DNA of 64,000 bases, taken from NCBI RefSeq assembly GCF_014174305.1, contig NZ_JABEQH010000003.1, positions 1 to 64,000 of the forward strand, given 5' to 3'. Below the pieces are notes generated by a model. That model had not been told where the DNA came from. It made no database searches and saw only the letters and a program-made list of their open reading frames with translations. The stretch is from Gluconacetobacter johannae (GTDB lineage Bacteria; Pseudomonadota; Alphaproteobacteria; Acetobacterales; Acetobacteraceae). Within the stretch, counting starts at the first letter, position 1. The number at the start of each line of letters is the position of its first letter. Made by a program: the position numbers and the translations under genes. Below, piece after piece: positions 35,389-50,731 of this stretch.

Positions 35389-36537
35389 CGGGACCTTCCG
35401 TCAGCAGTCCGGGCGTGACCAGCATCTGTTCGACCGTCAGGTGGCGCCGGATGGGCGTCGTGGCGGCCGTGCCGCCCCGGACAAGGTCGAAGCCATGCGT
35501 TTGGGCGACGAGTGTCAGCGGAGTCGGCCCAGGATGCGCGCAGCCCTTCGCGCAGCCCGAGACATGCAGCAATGCACCGGCCGGGATATGCGGCGCAAGC
35601 GCCCGCGCCAGCACCCGCGTGGGGTGCAGGGCCTGGGTGCAGCCGGGCGCGCCGGTGCAGGCGACAACCCGCAGCAGGGGATCGTCCGGCCGGGTGATGA
35701 TGTGCGCGATCTCCGGCGCGCGCGTCTGCCCTTCGAGCAGGAGCAGGCGCCACGGCGTGACGCGCAGGGGGGCCAGGTCGGCGAGGGCGGCCAGGGTGCG
35801 GGCCTGCATCTGCCCGAAGGCGACGCCGACCAGGACGCCCGCGACCGCCCTGTGGGGGGCCGGGGCCGGCGCGCCGATCGCAGGCGCGGCCTCCATTTCG
35901 GTAAAGGCGGCGGGAAGCGCCGCGCCGCCGGCCAGATGTGCGGCCATGCGCCCCTGGCCGCCGCTGGCGACGAACCAGCGGGCGAGGGCCAGCGCGGTGT
36001 GCGCCATGCCGTCCGGCGTGACCCGCGCGCCGCCGGCGGCCCCGTCGGCGCGGCAGAGCAGGGCCCCCGTGGCGTCGCGTTCGATCCGGATGTCGGCGGA
36101 TACCTCCCGCAGGACGGGGTGCGCGCCGGTGTCGAGGGCAAAGCCGAACTTGCCGGGCAGGCGGATCGTCGGGTCGTCCAGCACGGCGCTGGTCAGGCGT
36201 TCGGCCAGTTCCGCCGTGCCGTCGCCGGCCTGCCAGTAGGGGGTGACGACGATGTTGCGCCGTGCCTCGGCTTCGGGCGTGGGGTCGATCAGGCCCAGCG
36301 TTGCGAGACCCGCGACAAGCGGGGCATGGGTCTGGTCGGTGACGCCGCGGATCTGGACGTTGGCCCGCGCGGACAGGTCGATCAGCCCGTTGCCGTGACG
36401 CGCGGCCAGATGCGCGATGCCGGCGGCCTGCGCCTGGGTCAGCCGCCCGGTGGGCGGGCGGACGCGGACCAGCAGCCCGTCGCCGGAGGGCATCGGGCGC
36501 AGGGCGCCGGGGCACCAGCCCTTGACCAGCGGCGCGC

Positions 36538-36541
<4 letters not shown>
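35372..36541 (-). CDS. cobG: Precorrin-3B synthase
   Basis: A 389-residue nitrite/sulfite-reductase-like monooxygenase. GWCPGALRPM at the start and IDLSARANVQIRG (about 52-64) are ferrodoxin-like half-domain motifs. Four cysteines for a 4Fe-4S cluster are visible near the C-terminus as CTGAPGC and CAKGC. O2-dependent hydroxylation of precorrin-3A by CobG marks the aerobic pathway. The GTG start at 36541 overlaps the cobN stop (GTGA). Confidence 0.92.
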
Positions 36542-39777
<3,236 letters not shown>

Positions 39778-39782
39778 GGCGG

Positions 39783-40844
39783 TTATCCCTGCGGCGCGGC
39801 CCGGCCCGCCAGCACGGCATGGATCGCCTGGGCATCGACATGGTCGTGCTCGGCGATGACCACCAGCCGGGTCTGGCGCGGCTGCGTGCCCCAGGGGCGG
39901 TCGTACTGGGTCCGCACCCGCTCGCCCACCGCCTGCAGCAACATCCGCATCGGCTTGCCGCCGATGGCGACATAGCCCTTCACGCGCAGGATATGCTGCT
40001 CGCGGGCGAGGGTGCGGACGGCCTCGGCCAGCGCTTCGGGGTCGGCGATTTCCGGCAGGTCGATGACGACGCTGTCGAAATCCTCGTGCTCATGGTCATC
40101 GTGACCGTCGTGGTGCGACGGGCGGGCGGCGAGGTCGTCTTCCGCCGCGGCCCCCACGCCGAGGATGAGCTGCGGGTCGATCAGGCCGTCGCGCATCGGC
40201 AGGATCGGCAGCGGGCGGGGCGCGATCTCGGCGATCGCCGCGCGCGCGCGGTCGAGGCATGCTGCGTCCACCAGGTCGGCCTTGGACAGCAGCACGATGT
40301 CGGCGCAGGAAAGCTGGTCCTCGAACACCTTGGCCAGCGGGGTGTCGTGATCCAGGCTGTCATCCGCCAGGCGCTGCGCGTCCACGGCCGCCGGATCGGG
40401 GGCGAAGCGGCCCTCGGCCACCGCTTCGGCGTCGGCCAGGGTGATGACGCCGTCCACCGTGATGCGCGAACGGATGCTCGGCCAGTCAAAGGCCTTGAGC
40501 AGCGGTTTGGGCAGCGCCAGGCCGGAGGTTTCGATGAGGATGTGGTCGGGCCGCTGCGGCAGGGCCATCAGCCGTTCGACCGTGGGGATGAAATCGTCGG
40601 CCACGGTGCAGCAGATGCAGCCATTGGCCAGTTCGAGGATGTTCTCCGCCGGGCAGTTCTCGTCGGCGCAGGATTTGAGGATGTCGCCGTCCACGCCCAG
40701 CGTGCCGAATTCATTGACCAGCACAGCCAGACGTCGCCCCTGCGGGTTGGCCATCAGGTGACGGATGAGCGTCGTCTTGCCGGCGCCGAGGAAACCGGTG
40801 ATGATGGTGACGGGAATTTTCGCGAGGTCGGTCCGGACGGTCAT
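39783..40844 (-). CDS. cobW: CobW family metal-chaperone GTPase
   Basis: A 353-residue G3E GTPase. Walker A GFLGAGKTT is at 17-25, the metal-binding GCICC at 75-79, a histidine/aspartate-rich linker HHDGHDDHEHED (about 246-257) and a CobW C-terminal domain. It is thought to deliver cobalt to CobN in a GTP-gated way. The ATG at 40844 lies 1 bp from the DUF1636 stop; the longer frame to 41000 is DUF1636 shadow. Confidence 0.92.
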   Translation of the reverse strand: MTVRTDLAKIPVTIITGFLGAGKTTLIRHLMANPQGRRLAVLVNEFGTLGVDGDILKSCADENCPAENILELANGCICCTVADDFIPTVERLMALPQRPDHILIETSGLALPKPLLKAFDWPSIRSRITVDGVITLADAEAVAEGRFAPDPAAVDAQRLADDSLDHDTPLAKVFEDQLSCADIVLLSKADLVDAACLDRARAAIAEIAPRPLPILPMRDGLIDPQLILGVGAAAEDDLAARPSHHDGHDDHEHEDFDSVVIDLPEIADPEALAEAVRTLAREQHILRVKGYVAIGGKPMRMLLQAVGERVRTQYDRPWGTQPRQTRLVVIAEHDHVDAQAIHAVLAGRAAPQG

Positions 40845-40845
40845 T

Positions 40846-41202
40846 TCAGCGCTCCTGCGGGGGGATGCGGGCAAGGCTCTGCTTGCGGAAAATCTGCGGG
40901 CGCTCGCGCCAGGGCACCAGGCCGTCGGGGGTGGCGGCATAGGCTGCGGCGCCGGCCAGGATATCGGGCACGTCCCCTTCGCCGAGACGGCCATAGACAT
41001 AGCTCCAGCAGCCGGGCGCGCTCAGCGCCACCGCGCAGCCGTTGGTGCAGGCCGACAGGCATTCCACCGGCGTGATGGTGAGGCCTTCGGGCGCGGGTTC
41101 GGCTGCCAGTGCGGCGTACAGGCGGGCGCCCGGCACGGGTTGTCCGTCCACGGCCGGTTCACCCGCGCGGCAGGTCGTACAGACGAAGAGTGTCGCGTTC
41201 AT
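40846..41202 (-). CDS. DUF1636 thioredoxin-like 2Fe-2S type protein
   Basis: A 118-residue protein with two cysteine pairs placed like a thioredoxin-fold ferredoxin: CTTC near residue 8-11, and C-L-S-A-C-T-N-G-C at about 48-56. DUF1636 proteins commonly sit beside cobW or cobN; a role in metal or electron handling is inferred, not shown. The ATG at 41202 (MNATLFVC) is used because upstream sequence is riboswitch leader. First gene of the large B12-regulated block. Confidence 0.8.
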   Translation of the reverse strand: MNATLFVCTTCRAGEPAVDGQPVPGARLYAALAAEPAPEGLTITPVECLSACTNGCAVALSAPGCWSYVYGRLGEGDVPDILAGAAAYAATPDGLVPWRERPQIFRKQSLARIPPQER

Positions 41203-41317
41203 GTCCCCAGCCCTGTTTCGCAACCGGGGCGCCCGCGGCCGACCCCGTGCCGCGACCGGGCAACGGGGAGCGTCCAGCCGGTTGCAGCACACCCCGGCTG
41301 CCCGTTGTATCGTCTGC

Positions 41318-41482
41318 TGGCAGGTCTCCCGGCTCGCGGATCCAGGGTTTCCCCAGCGATCGCCCACCCTTCCCGACGATGCGTCAGTGGCATTGGGCGA
41401 TCTTTCCGGTAACGGTCGCGGGGGCGGCTGTGCCTGGGTCGGCCCTTGGCAAGGCAGGCCCTGTCACATTCCCTCTTAGCCT
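41318..41482 (-). promoter_or_regulatory. Cobalamin riboswitch upstream of the DUF1636-cobW-cobN block
   Basis: Read minus: GAGGGAATGTGAC (41475-41463), a long variable arm, CCGCGACCG, GCCACTG (41391-41385), and the 3' B12-box-like AGCCGGGAGACCTGCC (41334-41319). It ends about 115 bp before the DUF1636 start. It should shut down the synthesis operon when adenosylcobalamin is abundant. Confidence 0.9.
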
Positions 41483-41565
41483 CTCCACAGATACGTCTAT
41501 AGAGCGGAACCAACAGACCGGCTGTTGCGGCAATGCGCCCCTTATGTCAAGCGATGGAGCCCCTC

Positions 41566-42204
41566 ATGACCCTTGCGACCGATCAGGACGGGAACAGCCT
41601 GGACGATACTGTTCGCCATGCCGGGAAAATGGCCAGGAAAAAGGCCGCGCGCGACAGGATCATGGCCTCCAAGCAGGGGGACAAGGGGCTGGTGATCGTC
41701 CATACCGGGGCGGGGAAGGGGAAATCCTCGTCCGGTTTCGGGATGATCCTGCGCTGCATCGCCCATGGCATGCCCTGCGCGGTGGTCCAGTTCATCAAGG
41801 GGGCGTGGGACACCGGGGAACGCCGGCTGATCGAGGCCAATTTTGCCGATCTGTGCCAGTTCCACGCGATGGGCGAGGGCTTTACCTGGGAAACCCAGGA
41901 CAAGGCGCGCGATATCGCCGCGGCGCGCAAGGGGTGGGAAAAGGCCAAGGAACTGATCCGCGATCCCGAGATTCGCATGGTGCTGCTGGACGAGATCAAT
42001 ATCGCGCTGCGCTACGACTATCTCGACCTCGACGAGGTGCTGGCCTTCCTGCGCGCGGAAAAGCCGCCGCTGACCCATGTCGTGCTGACCGGGCGCAACG
42101 CGAAGCCGGAACTGATCGAATATGCGGATCTGGTGACGGAGATGACGCTGGTCAAACATCCGTTCCGCGCGGGGATCAAGGCGCAGGCCGGGGTTGAATT
42201 CTAG
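41566..42204 (+). CDS. cobO: Cob(I)yrinic acid a,c-diamide adenosyltransferase
   Basis: A 212-residue CobA/CobO-family ATP:corrinoid adenosyltransferase. The P-loop [17 protein letters not shown] and [16 protein letters not shown] are diagnostic. Start ATG 41566 has GGAG 6 bp upstream; an ATG at 41554 or 41533 is possible. It attaches the 5'-deoxyadenosyl group after cobalt insertion. Divergent from the riboswitch-controlled block; no riboswitch was seen on its own strand. cobQ follows after 16 bp. Confidence 0.92.
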   Translation: MTLATDQDGNSLDDTVRHAGKMARKKAARDRIMASKQGDKGLVIVHTGAGKGKSSSGFGMILRCIAHGMPCAVVQFIKGAWDTGERRLIEANFADLCQFHAMGEGFTWETQDKARDIAAARKGWEKAKELIRDPEIRMVLLDEINIALRYDYLDLDEVLAFLRAEKPPLTHVVLTGRNAKPELIEYADLVTEMTLVKHPFRAGIKAQAGVEF

Positions 42205-42220
42205 GGGCCGGAGCGGACCC

Positions 42221-43666
42221 ATGCGCGCGCTGATGATCCAGGGCACCGGCTCCAACGTCGGCAAATCGTTGCTGGTGGCGGGCCTGTGCCGGGCGGCCCT
42301 GCGGCGGGGGCTGTCGGTGGCGCCGTTCAAGCCGCAGAACATGTCGAACAACGCGGCGGTGACCGAGGACGGCGGAGAGATCGGCCGGGCGCAGGCGCTC
42401 CAGGCCCTGGCCTGCGGTCGCGCGGCCCATACCGACATGAACCCCGTTTTGCTGAAGCCGGAATCGGAAACGGGATCGCAGGTGATCGTGCAGGGGCGGC
42501 GCGTCGCCACGGCGCGGGCGCGGGAGTATGCCCGGCTCAAGCCCCGGCTGCTGGCGCCGGTGCTGGAGAGTTTCGCGCGGCTGCGGCAGGCCGCCGACAT
42601 CGTCATCGTCGAAGGCGCGGGCAGCCCGGCCGAGGTGAACCTGCGCGCCGGCGATATCGCCAACATGGGTTTCGCGCGGGCGGCGGATGTGCCCGTCATC
42701 CTGGTGGGGGATATCGACCGGGGCGGGGTGATCGCCCAGATCGTCGGGACCCGGGTGGTGCTGGACGCGGCCGATGCCGCGCAGGTGGTGGGGTTTCTGG
42801 TCAACCGTTTTCGCGGCGATCCGTCCCTGTTCGACGACGGCTATGCCCTGATCGGCCAGCGCACCGGCTGGCGGGGTTTTGGCGTGGTGCCGTATTTTGC
42901 CGATGCCGCCCGGCTGCCGGCGGAGGATGCGCTGGATCTGCGCCGGACCGCCGGGACTGGTCCATTGCGGGTGGCGGTGCCGGTCCTGTCGCGCATCGCC
43001 AATTTCGACGATCTCGACCCGCTGGCGCAGGAGCCGGCGGTCACGCTCGGCATGATCGGCGCGGGGCAGGCCATCCCCGGCGATACCGACCTGGTCATTC
43101 TGCCGGGAACCAAATCCACCCTCGCGGACCTCGCCTGGCTGCGCGCCCAGGGCTGGGATATCGACATCCATGCCCATGTGCGGCGCGGCGGCCATGTGCT
43201 GGGCATTTGCGGCGGCTATCAGATGCTGGGCCGCATCATCCGCGATCCGCTGGGGCTGGAGGGCGCGGCCGGCGATGTGCCCGGCCTGGGCCTGCTGGAC
43301 CTTGTCACGACGATGCGGCCGGACAAGCATCTCTCGCGGGTGGACGCCGTGCATGCGCCCAGCGGCGCGCCGATGACGGGCTATGAAATCCATATCGGCG
43401 AAACCACGGGCGAGGCCCGTTGCCGCCCGTTTGCCCATGTCGCGGGCGTGCCGGAAGGCGCCCTTTCCGCGAACGGGCGGATCATGGGTAGCTACCTTCA
43501 TGGCATGTTCGCCGGCGATGCGTTTCGCGGTGCGTTCCTGCGCCAGTTGGGCGCGGCGCCCTCGACGCTGGACTATGGTGCGGGGGTGGAGGCCGTCCTT
43601 GACGCGCTGGCCGACCACCTTGAAGCGCATTGCGATGTTGCCGGGCTGCTGGCGGCGGCGCGATAG
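42221..43666 (+). CDS. cobQ: Adenosylcobyric acid synthase (glutamine-hydrolysing)
   Basis: A 481-residue enzyme. The N-terminal ATPase half has [12 protein letters not shown] and [10 protein letters not shown]; the C-terminal glutaminase half has nucleophile Cys in [10 protein letters not shown] and His in SYLHGMF. It amidates the b, d, e and g side chains. The ATG at 42221 (MRALMIQG) follows GGAG; the frame also opens at 42194 inside cobO. Convergent with cobD. Confidence 0.94.
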   Translation: MRALMIQGTGSNVGKSLLVAGLCRAALRRGLSVAPFKPQNMSNNAAVTEDGGEIGRAQALQALACGRAAHTDMNPVLLKPESETGSQVIVQGRRVATARAREYARLKPRLLAPVLESFARLRQAADIVIVEGAGSPAEVNLRAGDIANMGFARAADVPVILVGDIDRGGVIAQIVGTRVVLDAADAAQVVGFLVNRFRGDPSLFDDGYALIGQRTGWRGFGVVPYFADAARLPAEDALDLRRTAGTGPLRVAVPVLSRIANFDDLDPLAQEPAVTLGMIGAGQAIPGDTDLVILPGTKSTLADLAWLRAQGWDIDIHAHVRRGGHVLGICGGYQMLGRIIRDPLGLEGAAGDVPGLGLLDLVTTMRPDKHLSRVDAVHAPSGAPMTGYEIHIGETTGEARCRPFAHVAGVPEGALSANGRIMGSYLHGMFAGDAFRGAFLRQLGAAPSTLDYGAGVEAVLDALADHLEAHCDVAGLLAAAR

Positions 43667-43688
43667 GGGCGGTTAGCGTTGCGGCGCC

Positions 43689-44648
43689 TCATGGTCTCCC
43701 CGTCATCAGGACGATCAGGGCCATGATGGCGGCCAGCATCACCATTGCCCGGCGATACAAGGCCAGCCCGCGGGCAAGGTCGCCCGGCTGCGGGTCCGGT
43801 GCGTCGCCGTTGAGCCATGGTTCCTGGGCAATGCGATCGGCATAGGTGCGCGGCCCCGAGAGGCGAATGCCGAGCGCGCCGGCAAAGGCGGCTTCGGGCC
43901 AGCCGGCGTTGGGCGAGCGGTGAGAGCGGGCGTCGCGCAGCATGATCGTCAAGGCTGTCGCGGGCCGGGCCGAGGCAAGCGCGAACAGCAGCCCGGTCAG
44001 CCGCGCCGGGACAAGGTTGGCCACATCGTCGATCCGGGCCGCCGCCCAGCCGAAGGCCTCGTGACGGGGCGTGCGATGGCCGATCATCGAATCCATCGTG
44101 TTGATCGCCTTGTAGGCGGCAATGCCGGGCAGCCCCAGCAGCATTCCCCAGAATAACGGGGCGACGATGCCGTCCGAGGCGTTTTCGGCGAGGCTTTCCG
44201 CTGCCGCGCGCGCGATTCCGGCACCATCCAGCAGGGTCGGATTGCGACCGACGATCATGGATACGGCCTTGCGCGCACCGGCAAGGTCGCCGGCGGCCAG
44301 CGGCCTGGCGACGGCGGTGACATGGTCATGCAGGGAACGCGCCGCCACCAGCGGCCACGCCAGTATCGCGGTCAGGATCAACCCGGCTCGGCCTCCGGGT
44401 AGCAGCCGGGATATTGCCAGCGCCATGCCGGCCGCCAGAGCGATTACGGCCCCTGCCAGGACCACACCGGTGATGCGGCGAGAAAGGTCGCCGGCCTTTT
44501 CGCGGTTGAGGCGGCGATCGCCCGCGCCGATCAGCGCGCCTAGCCATGTCACCGGATGGCCGATGCGCGCGTACAGACCGTGCGGCCAGCCGAGTGCACC
44601 ATCCAGCATCAGCGCGATCAGCATCGCCGCCGTTGTTCCGGTCAGCAT
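43689..44648 (-). CDS. cobD: Adenosylcobinamide-phosphate synthase CobD/CbiB
   Basis: A 319-residue membrane protein with about five hydrophobic segments. P-V-x-W-L-G near residue 32, IVGRNPTLLDGAGIARAAAESLAENASDG (about 132-160) and INTMDSMIGHR are CbiB hallmarks. It couples aminopropanol phosphate (made by the CobC domain at 27023-28867) to adenosylcobyric acid. It stands alone on the minus strand, convergent with cobQ (22-bp gap). Confidence 0.93.
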   Translation of the reverse strand: MLTGTTAAMLIALMLDGALGWPHGLYARIGHPVTWLGALIGAGDRRLNREKAGDLSRRITGVVLAGAVIALAAGMALAISRLLPGGRAGLILTAILAWPLVAARSLHDHVTAVARPLAAGDLAGARKAVSMIVGRNPTLLDGAGIARAAAESLAENASDGIVAPLFWGMLLGLPGIAAYKAINTMDSMIGHRTPRHEAFGWAAARIDDVANLVPARLTGLLFALASARPATALTIMLRDARSHRSPNAGWPEAAFAGALGIRLSGPRTYADRIAQEPWLNGDAPDPQPGDLARGLALYRRAMVMLAAIMALIVLMTGRP

Positions 44649-44783
44649 GGGGTGGCTTGACGCGCGTCGGGACGCCTTTCATGCGGCGATGGGGCGTGAC
44701 CGATGATTCGCCGTTCCGTGGAGCACAGCTGCGCCAATTCGGCCTTTCTCCTCTTGTCCGTGGCGACACTTCCTGTCGCCGCG

Positions 44784-47700
44784 CTACTGATGCCAGCTCA
44801 GGCCCTTCGGCACCATTGAGAAACCGCAGGCGCGCAGGGCGGCGTCCAGGCGCGTCATCCTCACGGGGCGGTCGTCAACCATTTCAAGCGTGAATATGAG
44901 ATGCTTCTCGCGCCTCAGCGCGGCGGCAAGCGCGTCCAGGCCGCTGCGGAGCATGTCGGCATCCGCATCGACATACGTCAGCAGGGTACGTCCGCCTTGC
45001 GTAAGATAGAACATGAGGCGTTCGCCCGCGATCACGACGAACGCGCCGCCGCGGCGCGTCGGACGGATCGTGGAGGGGTGCGGCGGCCAGGGCAGGATCG
45101 TCCCGAAGGGGTTGGCCGGATCGCCGGCCGAAAGCGCCGCCGGCACGGGATCGGCGGAGCGCGTGTCCGCGAGTTCGCGCAACCGGTCGACGGTCGCGCG
45201 TTCCGCGAACTGGGAGGCCCCCAGCCCTTCGACGAAGCGGCCGCGCAATATCTGTCCGGCATCCTCCATGCTTCGCAAAATCGGCTGGAGCGCGGGGAAG
45301 CCCCCCGGCACGTCTTCCGCGACGGCCGCGCCGCGCGTGACGATGCCGTAACGGTCAAGAAGCCCCTCGACCAGTGCCAGCGCGCGGGCGGTGTCGCTGG
45401 CCGGTTCGCGGGGCAGCAGCGACCAGCGGCCCGCCAGGGTCGGATCGCCCCGCGCGCCGGATGTCGAAGCGCCGGTTGTCCTCGGTTGCGCGAACGAGGA
45501 GAATCCGCGAAGGCCCCTGCGCCGCCGCGACAGGTGAATCGGGCGGGGACGTTGGGGCGCGCCCGAGCGCGCGCGCAGCGGCGACCAGCTGTCGCTGGTG
45601 ACATAGCCGGCCCACGCCAGGCCCCAGAGCGCCGCGTCGAGTTCGGACACCGGCAGCAGGGAACCGCCGTCCCACGCCCCCGCCGGTCCTTCCGCCAGGC
45701 GGGCGGGCGCCAATGTCGCAAGCTGGCGTGCGAAATAGGCGCCCCCATCGGCGAGAAGGTCGAGGAGCGATCGCTGAAGCGGCGACAGGGCCGCCCTGTC
45801 TTCGGCATCCGCCAGGGGCGGCAGGGTCTCGGCGGCGAATTCCCGCGGATGCAGGGAGACCAGACCGTCTTCCCCGCCGAGCTTGCCATGGCCGCACCAC
45901 AGCACTGCGCCGGTGGCGATCAGCTCGTCCAGCATGGCCGGGCTGTAGTTGTGCACGCGGGCCCGCAGGATCTGGTTCTCCCACACCGAGGCCGGCAAAG
46001 GCATGCCGGCGAGTTGCTCGACGACGCGGGCGACGGCGTCGATGCCGGTGAGCGCTCCCCCCGCCGTAAGGCCGTGGCGCTCCAGCAGCAGGCGGATATA
46101 GGCGTCCCTGCGGGCGGGGCGGGTCGCCTCGCGCGCGGCCTGCAGCGAGCGCAGCCGGAGGCGCCGGAACACGTCGTCGGCCACCCATTCGTGGCGCGCC
46201 AAGGGATTACGCATCAGGGGATTGCGTGTCAGGGAATCGGGGCCGGTGGCATCGTCCCGTGCTTCCAGCCGGCGTTCGGCGCCGAAATTCCCCTTGAGCA
46301 GCTTGCCCTGCGCGCGCAGCCGTTCCAGCGCCGCGTCGGCAACCGTGACGCCGAGACCGAAACGGACCGCGACCTCGTTCGTCGTGAACGGCCCATGGGT
46401 GCGTGCGTATCGCGCGACCAGATCGCGGAGCGGATCGGCGACCGGCTGCCCGAAGACGTCGGGCAGGCGGGCCGGCGGCGTTATGCCGAGCGCATCGCGC
46501 AGCCGGGCGGCGTCCTCGACGGCGGCCCAGCATGGCCGGCCTGCGATCGTCACCCGGATGACGCGGCGCGCGGTTGCGAGTGCGGCGAGACCGGCTTCGG
46601 CGTCGCCGTCCGCGAGGCGCCGCGCGACCTCCTCGGCCGATAGCGGGCCGAGTTCGCGCACGAGATCGGCCACACCCTCCTGCCCCTTCGCCCGGTAGGC
46701 CGGCGCCAGACGCTGCAGCTCACTCTCGACCTGGTCGATGACCACGGGATCGAGAAGCGTGCCGAGATCGGCCTCGCCGAGAAGGTCGGCGAGCAGCCCG
46801 CTGTCCAGGGACAGGACCGAGGCGCGTCGTTCGGCGATCGGCGCGTCCGTCGCATACATGAATTCGGCCACGTAACCGAACAGGAGGTCCGCCGCGAAGG
46901 GCGACGGAATTTCGGTTGTCACCTCCACGATCCGGATCGCGCCGTCCGCGAGGCGGCGCGCCAGACTGTCGAGTGCGGCGAGGTCGTAGACGTCCTGCAG
47001 GCATTCGCGGGCGGTTTCGACCAGGATCGGAAAATCCGGATGGTCCCGCACGATTTCCAGCAACTGGCCGGCACGCAGCCGCTGTTGCCACAGCGGGGAG
47101 CGGTGGCCGGGGGCGCGGCGCGGCAGAAGCAGCGCGCGGGCGGCGCATTCCCGAAAGCGGGCGGCGAACAGGGCCGAGCCGCCCACGGCCTCCGTCACGA
47201 TGCCTCGGAGTTTGTCCGGGTCGAAGGTGAACAGGTCCGCGCCCGGTACCCGTCCGGCGGTGTCGGGCAGGCGGGCGACGATGCCGTCGTCGCTGGCCAC
47301 CACCGAAGGGTCGATCCCGAACCGGCGCCGGACCCGGGCCGCGATCGCCAGCGCCCAGGGATCATGCACGCGGCGTCCGTAGGGCGAGTGCAGGATGACC
47401 CGCCAGTCGCCGGCCTCGTCGCGGCAGCGTTCGACCACCAGGGTCCGATCGGTCGGCAGCACCCCGGTCGCCGCGCGCTGTTCGTCGATGAGGGCGCGCA
47501 TGTTGGCGATCGCGTTCGTGTCCAGCCCCGCCGCCCGCAGCCGTGCCTCCGGCCGGGGGAGGGTATCGCCGTCTGGGGTTTCCTCGCGCGTTCCGGCGTC
47601 GAGCGCGGCCAGGAAGGCGCCGATCGCCTCCCCCAGTTCGGCGGGCCGCCGCACGCCGTCGCCGTGCCAGAAAGGCAGCCGGGCGGAGCGGCCTGGCGCC

Positions 47701-49574
47701 GGCGTCACGATGACCTGGTCGTTGGTGATCTGTTCGATGCGCCAGGACGTCGTGCCGAGTGTGATGATGTCGTTCACCCGGGATTCGTAGACCATCTCCT
47801 CATCGAGTTCGCCCACGCGGCGCGATCCGGCCCGCTCCTCGCCCTCGGGGAGGACGACGGCGAACAGTCCCCGGTCGGGGATGGTGCCGCCGCTGGTGAC
47901 GGCAAGCTGCAAGGCGCCGGGACGCGGCGTCAAAAGCCCGGCCTCGCGGTTCCAGACCAGGCGCGGGCGGAACGCGGCGAAGTCATCGGATGGATAGCGC
48001 CCGGCGAGCATGTCGAGCGTCGCATCGAACGCGCCGCGTGGCAGGGTGCTGAAAGGGGCGGCGCGCCGCACCATCGCATACCAGTCCTCGACGGCGAGGG
48101 GCGAGACGGCGACCGCCGCCACCGTCTGCTGCGCCAGCACGTCGAGCGGGTTGCGCGGCGGGTCGATCGCCTCGATGCGGCCGGCGCGCATGGATTCGAC
48201 GGTCACGGTGGCATCGACCAGGTCGCGCCGCGTGCGCGGGTAGACCAGCCCGGACGAGGCGCCGCCGACCTGATGGCCGGCGCGGCCCACCCGTTGCAGG
48301 CCGCTCGCCACCGAAGGGGGGGCCGCGACCTGGATCACCAGATCGACCAGCCCCATGTCGATGCCGAGTTCCAGGCTCGACGTCGCGACAACGCAGCGGA
48401 GCGCGCCGGCCTTGAGGGCGCTTTCGATCTCGCGGCGCTGCTCCTTCGAGACCGAGCCATGATGGGACCGCGCGAGCAGCGGCGGCGCGCCCATCGACCG
48501 CTGTTCGGTGCCCCCGGAGACCGATGCGTAATGGAGGGGCGGCCCGGCGTCCGGTGCGGGCGGCGCGTCCTGCGCCAATCGCTCGGCGTAGAGTTCGTTG
48601 AGCCTTGCCGTGAGTTTTTCGGCAAGGCCGCGCGAATTGGCGAAGACGATCGTGGCGCGCCGGCCCAGGATCTTGTCGAGGATGCTGGCTTCGACATGAG
48701 GCCAGATCGAGCCGCTCCGTGCGCTCCGTTCCCCGTCGCCGGGCTGACCGCCGGTTGCCGCAAGGTCGCTCATGTCCTCGACCGGCACCACGATCTTCAG
48801 GTCGAGCCGGCGGCTGGAGGGCGGATTCACGACCGTGACCGGCCGTGCTCCCCCCAGGAATTGCGCCACCCGATCGACCGGACGCACGGTCGCCGACAAC
48901 CCGATCCGCTGGGCCGGCGTCGCCAGCAGCGCGTCCAGACGCTCCAGGCTCAGCACCAGATGCGCGCCGCGCTTGGTGCCGGCCACCGCGTGGACCTCGT
49001 CGACGATCACGGCGTTCACGCCACGCAACGTCTCGCGCGCCCTCGAGGTCAGCATCAGATAGAGGGACTCGGGCGTGGTGATGAGAATGTCGGGAGGGCG
49101 GCGCAGCAGCCCCGCCCGTTCCGCCGAAGGCGTATCGCCGGTACGCATGCCCACGGTGATCTCGACGGGCGCGTCCCCGCGCCGCTTCCGCTCCACCCCC
49201 ACGCCATGGAGCGGGAGGCGCAGATTGCGCTGCACGTCGGCGCCGAGCGCCTTGATCGGCGAGATGTAGAGAACGCGTGTCACCGCCCTGGCCCCTGATT
49301 TCGTTGGGGATTTCGTCGAGTCGGGTGGTGTCCCGGCGGCGGCTTCCGCCTCGCGCTCGCGGAAAAGCCGGTCGATCGCATGCAGGAACGCGGCCAGGGT
49401 CTTGCCCGAGCCGGTCGGCGCGATCACCAGCGCGCTGTCCCCGGCGCCGATGACAGTCCAGGCTGCCGCCTGCGCCGCGGTCGGAGACGCGAACGCGGCT
49501 TCGAACCACGCGCGGGTCGCGGGGGCGAACCTTGCAAGCGGGTCGGCGGCCGGGGTTTTCGTCGGAAGCGTCAT
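44784..49574 (-). CDS. lhr: ATP-dependent DNA helicase Lhr (long form)
   Basis: A 1596-residue superfamily 2 helicase. Walker A APTGSGKT is at 52-59 and the DEVH box at about 191-194. Motif III/VI elements appear further on ([13 protein letters not shown]). The N-terminal half is the Lhr core and the C-terminal half carries the extra WH and C-terminal domains seen in full-length Lhr of about 1500 residues. It unwinds DNA 3' to 5' and is linked to repair in species studied. Divergent from ppk2 across 219 bp. Confidence 0.92.
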   Translation of the reverse strand: MTLPTKTPAADPLARFAPATRAWFEAAFASPTAAQAAAWTVIGAGDSALVIAPTGSGKTLAAFLHAIDRLFREREAEAAAGTPPDSTKSPTKSGARAVTRVLYISPIKALGADVQRNLRLPLHGVGVERKRRGDAPVEITVGMRTGDTPSAERAGLLRRPPDILITTPESLYLMLTSRARETLRGVNAVIVDEVHAVAGTKRGAHLVLSLERLDALLATPAQRIGLSATVRPVDRVAQFLGGARPVTVVNPPSSRRLDLKIVVPVEDMSDLAATGGQPGDGERSARSGSIWPHVEASILDKILGRRATIVFANSRGLAEKLTARLNELYAERLAQDAPPAPDAGPPLHYASVSGGTEQRSMGAPPLLARSHHGSVSKEQRREIESALKAGALRCVVATSSLELGIDMGLVDLVIQVAAPPSVASGLQRVGRAGHQVGGASSGLVYPRTRRDLVDATVTVESMRAGRIEAIDPPRNPLDVLAQQTVAAVAVSPLAVEDWYAMVRRAAPFSTLPRGAFDATLDMLAGRYPSDDFAAFRPRLVWNREAGLLTPRPGALQLAVTSGGTIPDRGLFAVVLPEGEERAGSRRVGELDEEMVYESRVNDIITLGTTSWRIEQITNDQVIVTPAPGRSARLPFWHGDGVRRPAELGEAIGAFLAALDAGTREETPDGDTLPRPEARLRAAGLDTNAIANMRALIDEQRAATGVLPTDRTLVVERCRDEAGDWRVILHSPYGRRVHDPWALAIAARVRRRFGIDPSVVASDDGIVARLPDTAGRVPGADLFTFDPDKLRGIVTEAVGGSALFAARFRECAARALLLPRRAPGHRSPLWQQRLRAGQLLEIVRDHPDFPILVETARECLQDVYDLAALDSLARRLADGAIRIVEVTTEIPSPFAADLLFGYVAEFMYATDAPIAERRASVLSLDSGLLADLLGEADLGTLLDPVVIDQVESELQRLAPAYRAKGQEGVADLVRELGPLSAEEVARRLADGDAEAGLAALATARRVIRVTIAGRPCWAAVEDAARLRDALGITPPARLPDVFGQPVADPLRDLVARYARTHGPFTTNEVAVRFGLGVTVADAALERLRAQGKLLKGNFGAERRLEARDDATGPDSLTRNPLMRNPLARHEWVADDVFRRLRLRSLQAAREATRPARRDAYIRLLLERHGLTAGGALTGIDAVARVVEQLAGMPLPASVWENQILRARVHNYSPAMLDELIATGAVLWCGHGKLGGEDGLVSLHPREFAAETLPPLADAEDRAALSPLQRSLLDLLADGGAYFARQLATLAPARLAEGPAGAWDGGSLLPVSELDAALWGLAWAGYVTSDSWSPLRARSGAPQRPRPIHLSRRRRGLRGFSSFAQPRTTGASTSGARGDPTLAGRWSLLPREPASDTARALALVEGLLDRYGIVTRGAAVAEDVPGGFPALQPILRSMEDAGQILRGRFVEGLGASQFAERATVDRLRELADTRSADPVPAALSAGDPANPFGTILPWPPHPSTIRPTRRGGAFVVIAGERLMFYLTQGGRTLLTYVDADADMLRSGLDALAAALRREKHLIFTLEMVDDRPVRMTRLDAALRACGFSMVPKGLSWHQ

Positions 49575-49793
49575 GCCGAAGGTCGGTTCCTTCTGCTTTT
49601 CAGCGGTCGCCTCCTGGCCCGCCTGGTCCAGAGGAGCAGTTTGTCACGAACCCGTCCATGCGACTTTGAAAGACCGGCGTCGCGCTGTCCTGGCCGAAGC
49701 GCGATGACGGAACGCTCTGCCGTGCCTCGATGCTTGCCATCGGAGGACTCACGGCCCACCTTGAAGGGAGCTTGCCCGACGAGGGAAATGACG

Positions 49794-50663
49794 ATGACCA
49801 TTCATTCCGACGATTTTCGGGTGCGCGAGGGCGACGAAGTCAACCTTCGGAAGTGGCCGACCCTGATTGATCCTGTCTACAAATCGAAAGAACAATACCA
49901 GAACATTTTAAAGGCTCATGTCGAATGTCTCAGTGAACGGCAGCAGCTTCTCTATGCGTCCAATCGCCATGCCATCCTGCTGATCTTTCAGGCCATGGAT
50001 GCGGCGGGGAAGGATGGTGCGATCAGGCACGTCATGTCGGGCGTCAACCCGCAAGGGTGCCAGGTTTTCAGTTTCAAGCATCCCAGCCCGATGGAACTGC
50101 AGCATGACTTCCTGTGGCGTACGACCCGCGACCTCCCCGAGCGCGGACGGATCGGCATTTTCAATCGGTCCTATTACGAGGAGGTGCTGATTGTCCGTGT
50201 CCATCGCAATATTCTCGGCAGTGAAGGGCTTCCCGACGCGCCGAAAGAAGACAGGAAGATCTGGCGTCGCCGCTACCGTTCGATCGTGAATCTGGAACGC
50301 CACCTTCACGAAAACGGAACGCGGATCATAAAGTTCTTCCTCCATCTGTCGAAGGACGAGCAGCGCAAGCGCTTCCTCGAACGCATCGACGATGTGGAAA
50401 AGAACTGGAAGTTCAGCACGGCCGATATCGAGGAGCGGAAGTTCTGGGACCACTATATGGAGGCTTATGAGGACTGCCTCGGTGCGACAACCACACAAGA
50501 CTCGCCATGGTATATAGTTCCCGCTGACGACAAGGAAAACACGCGACTGATTGTTTCGCAAATCGTCCTGGATGCTTTCGATGAGCTCAAGATGTCGTAT
50601 CCAAAAGTGAGCGCGGAACGTCACCAGGAATTACTGGCGATCCGAAAGAAACTGACGGAGTGA
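49794..50663 (+). CDS. ppk2: Polyphosphate kinase 2 family protein
   Basis: A 289-residue PPK2. The Walker A-like DAAGKDG is at 69-75, followed by [23 protein letters not shown] (Walker B region, about 120-134) and [11 protein letters not shown], standard for single-domain PPK2 enzymes that phosphorylate nucleotides from polyphosphate. The ATG at 49794 is preferred because GAGGGA (49781-49786) is about 7 bp upstream; an ATG two codons earlier is too close. Nucleotide preference is not evident. Confidence 0.9.
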   Translation: MTIHSDDFRVREGDEVNLRKWPTLIDPVYKSKEQYQNILKAHVECLSERQQLLYASNRHAILLIFQAMDAAGKDGAIRHVMSGVNPQGCQVFSFKHPSPMELQHDFLWRTTRDLPERGRIGIFNRSYYEEVLIVRVHRNILGSEGLPDAPKEDRKIWRRRYRSIVNLERHLHENGTRIIKFFLHLSKDEQRKRFLERIDDVEKNWKFSTADIEERKFWDHYMEAYEDCLGATTTQDSPWYIVPADDKENTRLIVSQIVLDAFDELKMSYPKVSAERHQELLAIRKKLTE

Positions 50664-50731
50664 CCGCGACGGACCGCGAGGCATGAGTCCGATCGCCATC
50701 GGCACGCATCAGGGGTCTGCCCTGAAGGCAG

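Noticed and set aside
47040-49298. 752-residue plus-strand frame within lhr
   Set aside because: It is antisense to helicase motifs on the minus strand, with low-complexity Arg/Gly composition and no start signal.
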